Shown here: in pieces, positions 7,064 to 12,913 of the stretch | Numbering within the stretch: the first letter of the stretch is position 1 | Layout of the letters: the number at the start of each line of letters is the position of its first letter | Origin: JBCDLI01 sp038745535 | GTDB lineage: Bacteria; Pseudomonadota; Alphaproteobacteria; Rhizobiales; Rhizobiaceae | Direction: 5' to 3' | Length of the DNA stretch: 17,495 nucleotides | Assembly (NCBI GenBank): GCA_038745535.1 | Contig: JBCDLI010000056.1 | Span: forward strand, 1-17,495 | The notes under the pieces: generated by a model | Told to the model about the DNA's origin: nothing | Seen by the model: only the letters and a program-made list of their open reading frames with translations | Database searches by the model: none | Translations under genes and position numbers: made by a program

Positions 7064-7158
7064 CGACAACGGCGCACACCGTTCGGCAGACCAGTCACAC
7101 CCGATCCCCGACGAAGGGGCGATTGGGATGTTTAAGGCTAAAAACGCACGACCGATAA
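7060..7158 (+). CDS. Small ORF with the riboswitch-controlled ribosome-binding site
   Basis: A 32-codon ORF, opening MTTTAHTVRQTSHTRSP and ending LKTHDR, TAA at 7156-7158. It has the best ribosome-binding site of the leader, GGGGGAGAG, which abuts the kissing hairpin, so it is the ORF the riboswitch would directly control. Basic and threonine-rich, with no membrane segment and no recognised family. It may be a leader peptide that carries control to btuD, or the eroded start of a former first gene. It ends 31 bp before the btuD start and is in a different frame. Confidence 0.4.
   Translation: MTTTAHTVRQTSHTRSPTKGRLGCLRLKTHDR
7100..7127 (+). promoter_or_regulatory. Stable hairpin inside the riboswitch leader
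   Basis: CCCGATCCCC (7100-7109) pairs with GGGGCGATTGGG (7116-7127) in about ten base pairs with one bulged C and one G-U pair. The hairpin ends one base before an ATG (7128) and buries the G-runs that would serve as its ribosome-binding site. No T-run follows, so a translational gate or processing element is more likely than a terminator. Confidence 0.45.
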
Positions 7159-7193
7159 CGGCGGCAATTGCGAAGCGGGCTGACGCGCGTTGA
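7128..7193 (+). CDS. Possible 21-codon ORF overlapping the btuD start
   Basis: ATG at 7128 reads MFKAKNARPITAAIAKRADAR and stops at TGA 7191-7193, overlapping the TTG start of the ATPase gene (7190-7192) in a TTGA arrangement typical of coupled genes. The only ribosome-binding candidates (AAGGGG, GGG) are in the hairpin at 7100-7127, so translation would require ribosomes on the 7060-7158 ORF to open it. No family recognised; may be accidental. Confidence 0.28.
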   Translation: MFKAKNARPITAAIAKRADAR

Positions 7194-7975
7194 CCGCCGT
7201 TTCCCTCAAACTCGACGGCGTGAGCTGGTCGACAGCGCGCGGGAAAGAAATCCTCCGCCCGCTGTCGATTGAGCTCCGCGCGGGCCGCGTGCTCGGTGTT
7301 GTCGGTGCCAATGGCGCCGGCAAGTCCACGCTGCTGCGGCTCGTCTATCGCTATTACAAACCGGCGACCGGGCGGGTCGAAATCGGCGGGCACGACATCT
7401 GGTCCGTGCCTGCCAAAACCGTCGCGCAGACCGTGGCCGCAGTGCTGCAGGAACAGCCGACCGATTTTGCGCTCACGGTCGCCGAGATCGTCGCGCTCGG
7501 TCGAACGCCGCACCACGGCGCATTCAGCGGAAATGGTTCCCGTGATCGCGATATCATTGCAAATTCGCTCGCGCGGCTGGACCTGCAAGGCTTCACCCAC
7601 CGCCAGTTTGGCACGCTCTCCGGCGGTGAACGCCAGCGCGTCATGGTCGCCCGTGCGCTCGCCCAAGAGCCCGGCATTCTGGTGCTCGACGAGCCGACCA
7701 ACCACCTCGACATTCGCCATCAGCTGGAGGTGCTGGAACTCATTCGCGGTCTCGACATGACCATCGTCACCAGCCTGCACGATCTCAACATGGCGGCAGA
7801 CGTCTGCGACGACATCCTGCTTTTGAAGCACGGCGAAAAGCGCGCCTTTGGCGAGCCGCATACCGTGCTGAACGACCAATCCGTCTCCGATGCCTTTGCC
7901 GTGCAAGCGCACCGCGAGACGCTTCACCCGACCAATCGGTCCCACTTCACCTACTCACTCAACGAAAGGAATTGA
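7190..7975 (+). CDS. btuD: ABC transporter ATPase, cobalamin importer (BtuD-like)
   Basis: A 261-residue ATPase of the FecE/BtuD type. Visible motifs are Walker A GANGAGKST (about 39-47), Q-loop VLQEQP (Q87), signature LSGGERQRV (143-151), Walker B ILVLDEPT (163-170), D-loop NHLD and switch histidine H197 in SLHDLN. It energises uptake through the permease encoded two genes on. The start is TTG at 7190: an in-frame TGA at 7181 rules out anything further upstream, and a GTG ten codons in would cut into the first strand. The ribosome-binding site is weak, which fits dependence on upstream leader translation. The B12 riboswitch upstream is the main reason to call the substrate a corrinoid; the domain alone would also allow iron-siderophore or haem. 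The gene symbol is by function. Confidence 0.85.
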   Translation: MTAVSLKLDGVSWSTARGKEILRPLSIELRAGRVLGVVGANGAGKSTLLRLVYRYYKPATGRVEIGGHDIWSVPAKTVAQTVAAVLQEQPTDFALTVAEIVALGRTPHHGAFSGNGSRDRDIIANSLARLDLQGFTHRQFGTLSGGERQRVMVARALAQEPGILVLDEPTNHLDIRHQLEVLELIRGLDMTIVTSLHDLNMAADVCDDILLLKHGEKRAFGEPHTVLNDQSVSDAFAVQAHRETLHPTNRSHFTYSLNERN

Positions 7976-7976
7976 G

Positions 7977-8921
7977 ATGAAAAAGAGCCTGATCGGACTC
8001 TCCCTATTCACCCTGATGACATCAGCCGCGGTGGCCGAAACCAGTGTGCAAAGCTGCAACCGCACCGTCACGTTTGACCAGCCGCCATCGGCTGCAATCT
8101 CCAACGATGTGAACCTGACCGAGATGATGCTCGTGCTCGGCCTCACGGACCGCATGGTCGGCTACACTGGCATTTCCGGCTGGAAGACGCTGGACGAAGA
8201 GATGCGCGCGGGCGTGGAAGCTCTGCCGGAGCTTTCCGAAAAATACCCCACCAAAGAGGTGCTCATTGGTGCCGATGCGGACTTCTTCTTTGCGGGTTGG
8301 AACTACGGCATGAAGGTCGGTGGCGAAGTCACTCCGGAGACGCTGGAGCCGTTCGGCATTCAGGTTTACGAGCTGACCGAAAGCTGCATTCACATCGGCG
8401 AAAAAGCCAAGGTCTCCATGGATGACATGTACAATGACATCTTGAACCTCGGCAAAATCTTTGGCGTGGAAGCTAAGGCGCAAGAATTGGTCGAAGGCTA
8501 TAAGGCCGAACTTACAGCCTTCACTGAATCGCTCGACACTGGCGATGAGCCTCTACGCGTATTCGTCTATGACAGTGGCGAAGATACACCCTTCACTGCC
8601 GGCAGATACGCCATGCCAACCGCGATGATCGAAGCTGCTGGCGGCACAAACATCGTTGATGATCTGGAGAAAAGCTGGGCGACCGTCGGTTGGGAAACCG
8701 TGGTAGAGCGCAATCCGGAAGTGATCGTCATCGTCAACTACGGCAACGTAACTGCGGAAGAAAAGCGCGAATTCATGATGTCGAACCCGGCCTTTGCCGA
8801 TCTGGATGCGGTGAAGAACGACCGCTTCGTCGTGCTGGAATATGTTGAGGCGACGCCCGGACCGCGCAACATCAACGCCATCAAGAAGCTCGCCAACGGC
8901 TTCTGGGGCGCAGATAGCTAA
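7977..8921 (+). CDS. btuF: Periplasmic corrinoid-binding protein (BtuF-like)
   Basis: A 314-residue binding protein with signal peptide MKKSLIGLSLFTLMTSAAVA (cleavage AVA|E after residue 20). It has the two-lobed cluster-A architecture of iron, haem and cobalamin binding proteins: NRTVTFDQPPSAAISNDVNL leading to the first lobe, GWKTLDEEMRAGVEALPEL, then VFVYDSGEDTPFTAGRYAMP and IEAAGGTNIVDDLEKSW in the second. The NPEVIVIVNYG strand is typical. It starts one base after the btuD stop, with GAAAGGA ahead of ATG 7977. Substrate is assigned from the riboswitch; an iron-chelate ligand cannot be excluded from sequence. Confidence 0.82.
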   Translation: MKKSLIGLSLFTLMTSAAVAETSVQSCNRTVTFDQPPSAAISNDVNLTEMMLVLGLTDRMVGYTGISGWKTLDEEMRAGVEALPELSEKYPTKEVLIGADADFFFAGWNYGMKVGGEVTPETLEPFGIQVYELTESCIHIGEKAKVSMDDMYNDILNLGKIFGVEAKAQELVEGYKAELTAFTESLDTGDEPLRVFVYDSGEDTPFTAGRYAMPTAMIEAAGGTNIVDDLEKSWATVGWETVVERNPEVIVIVNYGNVTAEEKREFMMSNPAFADLDAVKNDRFVVLEYVEATPGPRNINAIKKLANGFWGADS

Positions 8922-8939
8922 CAGGCGGAAATACTAAAA

Positions 8940-10010
8940 ATGTCAGCACCCACCATCACCCAATCCAAGGGCAGCGCGTTCGCTGCTGCCATATCCAAAC
9001 CTGTTCCGGTCGCAGCCATCGCGATTGCGGTGCTGGTGGTGTCGCTGACCTTTGCAATCGGCGTCGGGGCGGTCTCCATCCCGGCATCGGTCGTCTGGGG
9101 TGTGCTGGCCAACAAGGTGCTGCCCGGCGCGGTGGAACAGACCTGGTCGGCGGGCCGCGAGGCCATTGTATGGGACATCCGCTTTCCCCGCGCACTGCTG
9201 GCCATGATGGTCGGCGCGGGGCTGGCCATGGTGGGCGCAAGCCTGCAGGCCGTCACGCGAAATCCGCTGGCCGATCCGCATTTGCTGGGCATTTCGTCCG
9301 GCGGTGCGTTTGGAGCTATTCTGGCGCTGCTGCACACCGGCCTGTCCTTAGGGCTTTTGACCGTACCGCTTATGGCGTTCGCCGGGGCATTGATCGCAAC
9401 GCTCGTCGTGCTCGGCGTCGTGCGCGTGGCAGACGCCACCACCGCGGACCGTCTTGTGCTGGCGGGCGTGGCGGTCTCGTTCATCATCATGGCGCTCGCC
9501 AATATCTTGATCTTTTTGGGCGATCCGCGCGCGACCCATACGGTCGTGTTTTGGATGCTCGGCGGCCTCGGCCTCGCCCAATGGGCGCAGCTGATCTACC
9601 CGCTGACCGTACTCGCCCTCTGCGGCGCATGGCTGGCGATCAGCTCCGCGCAACTAAACGCCATGACCGTGGGCGACGAAACCGCGTCCACGCTTGGCAT
9701 CGCGGTGGACCGTTTTCGGCTGCAGACCTTCGTCATCGCCGCGATGATCACCGGCGTCATGGTCGCGTTTTCCGGCATTATCGGCTTTGTGGGTTTGATG
9801 GTGCCGCACATCGCGCGGATGATCGTCGGCGGAGACTATCGCCGCCTGTTGCCGTTTTCCGCGCTTTTCGGCGCGATTTTTCTCCTCTGGGCAGACATCA
9901 TCGCCCGCACCATCATGGCGCCCGAAGACATGCCCATCGGCATCGTGACCGGCCTCATCGGCGGCATGTTTTTCGTCTGGTTGTTGAGGCGGGCAGGGAA
10001 GGTGGGGTGA
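8940..10010 (+). CDS. btuC: ABC transporter permease, FecCD/BtuC family
   Basis: A 356-residue inner-membrane permease with about ten spans, the usual BtuC/FecCD size. Landmarks are REAIVWDIRFPRALLAMMVG, LQAVTRNPLADPHLLGISSG (near-invariant in the family) and GFVGLMVPHIARMIVGGDYR, which contains the cytoplasmic coupling helix that contacts the ATPase. It starts 18 nt after the btuF stop with AGGCGGA about 10 nt before the ATG. Last gene of the riboswitch-controlled operon; no outer-membrane receptor or corrinoid-salvage gene follows. Convergent with the XRE gene, only 30 bp apart, with no clear terminator in the gap. Confidence 0.9.
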   Translation: MSAPTITQSKGSAFAAAISKPVPVAAIAIAVLVVSLTFAIGVGAVSIPASVVWGVLANKVLPGAVEQTWSAGREAIVWDIRFPRALLAMMVGAGLAMVGASLQAVTRNPLADPHLLGISSGGAFGAILALLHTGLSLGLLTVPLMAFAGALIATLVVLGVVRVADATTADRLVLAGVAVSFIIMALANILIFLGDPRATHTVVFWMLGGLGLAQWAQLIYPLTVLALCGAWLAISSAQLNAMTVGDETASTLGIAVDRFRLQTFVIAAMITGVMVAFSGIIGFVGLMVPHIARMIVGGDYRRLLPFSALFGAIFLLWADIIARTIMAPEDMPIGIVTGLIGGMFFVWLLRRAGKVG

Positions 10011-10040
10011 GGGGCCGCCGGTAAGCTTGCGACCCTTCAC

Positions 10041-10613
10041 CTACCCAAACGTGTATTCGATGCTGCCAACCGGATGACACTCCGCCTCTTCGTCAGTCAT
10101 TTCCCGCGAAACCGCTTGGATCAAATTGTTGCCAATGAAGCTGAACTCGATGTGGAAGGCCTGCGTTACGATGATGCCGCTTTGGCGCGGTGTGCGGCAA
10201 ACCGCAAAGCTGCCGGGCGTCGAAAGCGCGCGATTTAGATTATCCATGTTTTTATCGTAAAGACGCTTTCCTTCGCCCTTTAAATAGCCAGCACCTTTGA
10301 AACCGTAACTTGCGCGCAGCAGCGGGAATTTTCTCAGGTTGCCGCGGCTGTAGCAGATGATCATGAACTCGTTGCCGTAGTAGAGACCGGATAGGCCTTC
10401 GTCAGCTTCCACATGCGCCATCAGTTCCGGCTCAATCATATGGCGGATATACTGGTAGGGACGGTTGGCTGAATGAACCATAGGTGAAAGCAAAGGCGCC
10501 TTCGTTTTGCCGCGCTCCCACCGACTGATGGTCGAGACATCTTTGCCCATCCGTTCTGCGAGCTGCTCCTGTGAGAAGCCAAAGCTCATTCTGATGTCTG
10601 ACAGATCGCTCAT
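10041..10613 (-). CDS. XRE-family helix-turn-helix regulator with unknown C-terminal domain
   Basis: A 190-residue protein. An N-terminal Cro/C1-type helix-turn-helix covers about residues 3-40 (MSFGFSQEQLAERMGKDVS, TISRWERGKTKAP). The remaining 140 residues form a mixed alpha/beta region (GLSGLYYGNEFMIICYSRGN; GIIVTQAFHIEFSFIGNNLI) that I cannot place; a PAS-like or small sensor domain is possible. It is divergent from a lipoprotein gene that starts 231 bp away, so that operon and itself are the natural targets. ATG at 10611-10613; no strong ribosome-binding site is visible. The DNA-binding call is secure, the sensed signal unknown. Confidence 0.82.
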   Translation of the reverse strand: MSDLSDIRMSFGFSQEQLAERMGKDVSTISRWERGKTKAPLLSPMVHSANRPYQYIRHMIEPELMAHVEADEGLSGLYYGNEFMIICYSRGNLRKFPLLRASYGFKGAGYLKGEGKRLYDKNMDNLNRALSTPGSFAVCRTPRQSGIIVTQAFHIEFSFIGNNLIQAVSREMTDEEAECHPVGSIEYTFG

Positions 10614-10690
10614 GAATTTTCTTGTATTGTTCTAATAATGCCTATGAGTTGCTCTGGATGCGGTAACGCAATGTTTTAGGCACGTCAAAG

Positions 10691-10821
10691 CGATGTGAGC
10701 GGGAAACAAAATCACTGAGTTGGTTTGATGTTTGCAGTGTTTTTAGCGTGTTGAAACACATGCGCCCATCACTTCGCGACGTGAGCGGAAGGCTGCATGC
10801 GCGCTATGTAACCGTGCAGCC
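10691..10821. promoter_or_regulatory. Divergent promoter region with direct repeat and dyads
   Basis: Between the XRE and lipoprotein genes a near-identical element occurs twice in the same orientation: CGATGTGAGCGGGAA (10691-10705) and CGACGTGAGCGGAA (10777-10790), 86 bp apart. Dyads also present are GTGTT-GA-AACAC (10748-10759) and GGCTGCA / TGCAGCC (10791-10797 and 10815-10821), the latter just before the lipoprotein start. These are candidate operators for the XRE protein; binding is inferred. Confidence 0.35.
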
Positions 10822-10844
10822 AACAGACATAAGGGCAGACTAAG

Positions 10845-11432
10845 ATGAGGCTCAAGACGAACGCACTGGTCGCGCTCGCTTTGTCGGCGACGGGATTGGC
10901 AGCGTGTACGACCGCAGAGGAGGCGACGCAGCAGGCCGCGTCACGCTGGGTAGGACAACCGAGCGACGCGTTCTTCGCACGCTATGGTGCGCCACGCACC
11001 GAATTCTACACAAACAATGGCGGGGTGCTGTATCGTTGGCGCGGTGGAGAAACCACCATTACCCGATCCAACAATCAAAATTCATACGAGTTTGATGACG
11101 ATCCATTCGGTAACAAGAAGAAATCGCAGCTTTCCACCGAGAATGGATTTGGTCGCACCACCAGCCGCACAACTACCAGCGTGCAACGGCCAAATGCCAA
11201 CACGACGATCACACGCACGCGCACAACGAGTACGTCTGCAAACGTCAATGTCGGCGGATTGGTAAATGCCGTTTTCTCCGGCGATCCTAAACCCACCCAG
11301 CGCACGATCAATGTCTTCTGCGAATTACAGATTGCAACAGATGAGAACGGCACGATTACGGGCCTGACGAAAATTCAAGATACCGGCGGCACCTTTGGCC
11401 TGTCGCGATGTGACGAGGTCCTGAATAAATGA
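10845..11432 (+). CDS. Predicted outer-membrane lipoprotein, function unknown
   Basis: A 195-residue protein with a lipoprotein signal: MRLKTNALVALALSATG then the lipobox LAAC with the acylated cysteine at residue 21. The first mature part (WVGQPSDAFFARYGAPRTEF, LYRWRGG) and the last part (INVFCELQIATDENGTITGL, LSRCDEVL, with two cysteines able to pair) resemble a common but uncharacterised alphaproteobacterial lipoprotein family with a YGxP start. Between them is an unusual low-complexity T/R/S/N-rich insert (TTSRTTTSV, TTITRTRTTSTSANV). AAGGG lies 9 nt before ATG 10845. The stop overlaps the next gene (ATGA at 11429-11432), so the two are probably co-translated. The function is not known. 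Confidence 0.8.
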   Translation: MRLKTNALVALALSATGLAACTTAEEATQQAASRWVGQPSDAFFARYGAPRTEFYTNNGGVLYRWRGGETTITRSNNQNSYEFDDDPFGNKKKSQLSTENGFGRTTSRTTTSVQRPNANTTITRTRTTSTSANVNVGGLVNAVFSGDPKPTQRTINVFCELQIATDENGTITGLTKIQDTGGTFGLSRCDEVLNK

Positions 11433-12166
11433 TGGTGAAGATTACCGGATTTACTTCGACACTATTCGTCGCCCTCATCGGCATTACTGCCATATCTTTT
11501 GCCCAGAAAGCGGGGCTGGACGTCGAAGTTTTTGAGATTGAGCTCTATGGCAACGGCTGCCGGATTGTGCTGACGGACCAAGACGAACGCGACGGCGCAC
11601 AACGCCTCGAATATCCCGACGATTGTGCGGAGGAATTTGAGGGTCTCGTTTCCTACAAAATGGCCGATCAGGGCAACACCGTCATAATGTTCGCAGAAGG
11701 GTCGTCCCAACGCCGAAAGATCGATGCCGCGGTCGTTTTTGAAAAGGAAAGCGCAAGCCAATATGCGGGCATCTTTGGCGACGGTGACCCGGTCATCCTT
11801 ACCTATCTCGGTTATTTCGACCCGTTTATCATTCCGTCAGCACGTACTGACGCTCGGATAAGGCCGGATTGTCTCCACTTTGCTGATGATCTAAGTTGCG
11901 CACCGGACTCAGAATATACAGCCGAATTGATCGCCAGCGACACTTATGTGCCGCAGCTCGTGCGCGTGCCACTCAATGTTCGGCAAGGTGCTGGGGTCGG
12001 ATTTCAGGTGATTGGCGCCCTGCAACCAAACCAATGTGCTCCGGTCATCACCTGCAAAGAGACGGCCGCCGAGCAGCAAACTTGGTGCCAGACAAATCTC
12101 GACGGACAAATTGCTTGGTTTGCAAAGCGCATTGACAACGCGGTGTTCGCCGCAAACGGTTGCTGA
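11429..12166 (+). CDS. Exported protein with C-terminal SH3-like domain, function unknown
   Basis: A 245-residue protein that starts in the ATGA overlap with the lipoprotein gene; a second ATG at 11432 is equally possible. An N-terminal signal peptide (KITGFTSTLFVALIGITAIS, FAQ, cleavage near residue 25) is followed by a novel-looking region with paired cysteines (NGCRIVLTDQDERDG; PDDCAEEFEG; RPDCLHF; LSCAPDS). The C-terminal 60 residues look like a bacterial SH3 domain (VPLNVRQGAGVGFQVIGAL, then CAPVITCKE, WCQTNLDGQIAWFAKRI), a module that often binds cell-wall peptides. The many cysteines suggest disulphides in the periplasm. Co-transcription with its neighbours suggests a shared envelope role. 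The rest of the protein is unassigned. Confidence 0.72.
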   Translation: MMVKITGFTSTLFVALIGITAISFAQKAGLDVEVFEIELYGNGCRIVLTDQDERDGAQRLEYPDDCAEEFEGLVSYKMADQGNTVIMFAEGSSQRRKIDAAVVFEKESASQYAGIFGDGDPVILTYLGYFDPFIIPSARTDARIRPDCLHFADDLSCAPDSEYTAELIASDTYVPQLVRVPLNVRQGAGVGFQVIGALQPNQCAPVITCKETAAEQQTWCQTNLDGQIAWFAKRIDNAVFAANGC

Positions 12167-12211
12167 ACACGGACGTGAAGTAGAAGAAATCCGAACTAGG
12201 AAACGAATTTA

Positions 12212-12664
12212 ATGACAACGACCGGTGTAACCAAATATGCAGTTCCAGTATCTCTGCTTTTCGCATCTCTCACCCTCGTATCAGGCCACGCCAACACCGA
12301 TGATCTCGCCGGTGTGAGCTATACATGCGACGTTGCCATCAGCGAGACCGACGCGTTTTTGGATGAGGTCCTTATCATCGCGCACGATTTGGAACGAAAT
12401 CAAATTGCCGTTTCCGAACCTGTCATCGAATATTTCGACGCAAGAGGATACGTGGATGGTTGGGTCGCGACGACCGAAGGCGCGTTTGTAGAATATGCGT
12501 GGGAGTTCATGGCACGCGATGGAGATGGGACGGAGGCGCTCATGCAATACAGCGCGGAACTCTCCAACGATGATCTGACGGTAATCGTGCGCGCATCTCC
12601 GCAAGGATATGACGAAGTTTACCGGGCCATGGGGAACTGCACCGCCGAAGCGGTCGATTTTTAA
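12212..12664 (+). CDS. Small exported protein, function unknown
   Basis: A 150-residue protein with a clear signal peptide (KYAVPVSLLFASLTLVSGHA, likely cut after residue 27) and an acidic mature part. It has two cysteines (VSYTCDVAIS near the start, AMGNCTAEAV near the end) that could form one disulphide joining the ends of a beta-rich domain. No family recognised. It lies 45 bp after the SH3-domain gene on the same strand, with AGGAAA about 10 nt before ATG 12212, so it is probably the third gene of the envelope operon. Codon use is like its neighbours. Existence is well supported, the role not. Confidence 0.7.
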   Translation: MTTTGVTKYAVPVSLLFASLTLVSGHANTDDLAGVSYTCDVAISETDAFLDEVLIIAHDLERNQIAVSEPVIEYFDARGYVDGWVATTEGAFVEYAWEFMARDGDGTEALMQYSAELSNDDLTVIVRASPQGYDEVYRAMGNCTAEAVDF

Positions 12665-12707
12665 TTCAGCCGATTTTCTGGCCTAGTTACGTTGGTTTTC
12701 CCTTTAT

Positions 12708-12741
12708 GGGTCGCATGTGAGGTGTTTTCTTGCGGCGACCC
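12708..12741. repeat. Inverted repeat upstream of dnaK
   Basis: Perfect 7-bp arms GGGTCGC (12708-12714) and GCGACCC (12735-12741) with a 20-nt loop, 44 bp after the small exported-protein gene and 25 bp before the predicted dnaK promoter. An A-run follows on the plus strand, not a T-run, so terminator function is doubtful. It is not a CIRCE element. Confidence 0.35.
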
Positions 12742-12765
12742 CCAAAAAATCCCTCCCCAAACCAC

Positions 12766-12794
12766 CTTGCACGTGAAAACGCCCATTCTTATAT
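12766..12794 (+). promoter_or_regulatory. Probable RpoH (sigma-32) heat-shock promoter of dnaK
   Basis: CTTG at 12766-12769 and CTTATAT at 12788-12794 with an 18-bp spacer match the alphaproteobacterial RpoH pattern as I recall it (CTTG, 17-18 bp, CYTATNT). The transcript would start near 12803 and give a leader of about 110 nt. No CIRCE repeat (HrcA site) is present. Position and motif agree; activity is inferred. Confidence 0.6.
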
Positions 12795-12913
12795 GGCTCG
12801 CTAGATGAGCAGCGGGCATTTCCGCTGTTTGGGACACACAATCGCCAGCCACGGAACCGCGCAGACGAACGCCATAACGGGTCGGATGCGGTTTGCTGAG
12901 AAAGAGGGTTAAA

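Noticed and set aside
7016..7945. 309-codon open frame on the minus strand
   Set aside because: It is antisense to the ABC ATPase and the riboswitch leader; the sense strand carries all ATPase motifs.
12665..12913. CIRCE element or ROSE thermosensor upstream of dnaK
   Set aside because: No TTAGCACTC-N9-GAGTGCTAA repeat is present, and no typical ROSE UYGCU motif is placed near the ribosome-binding site.
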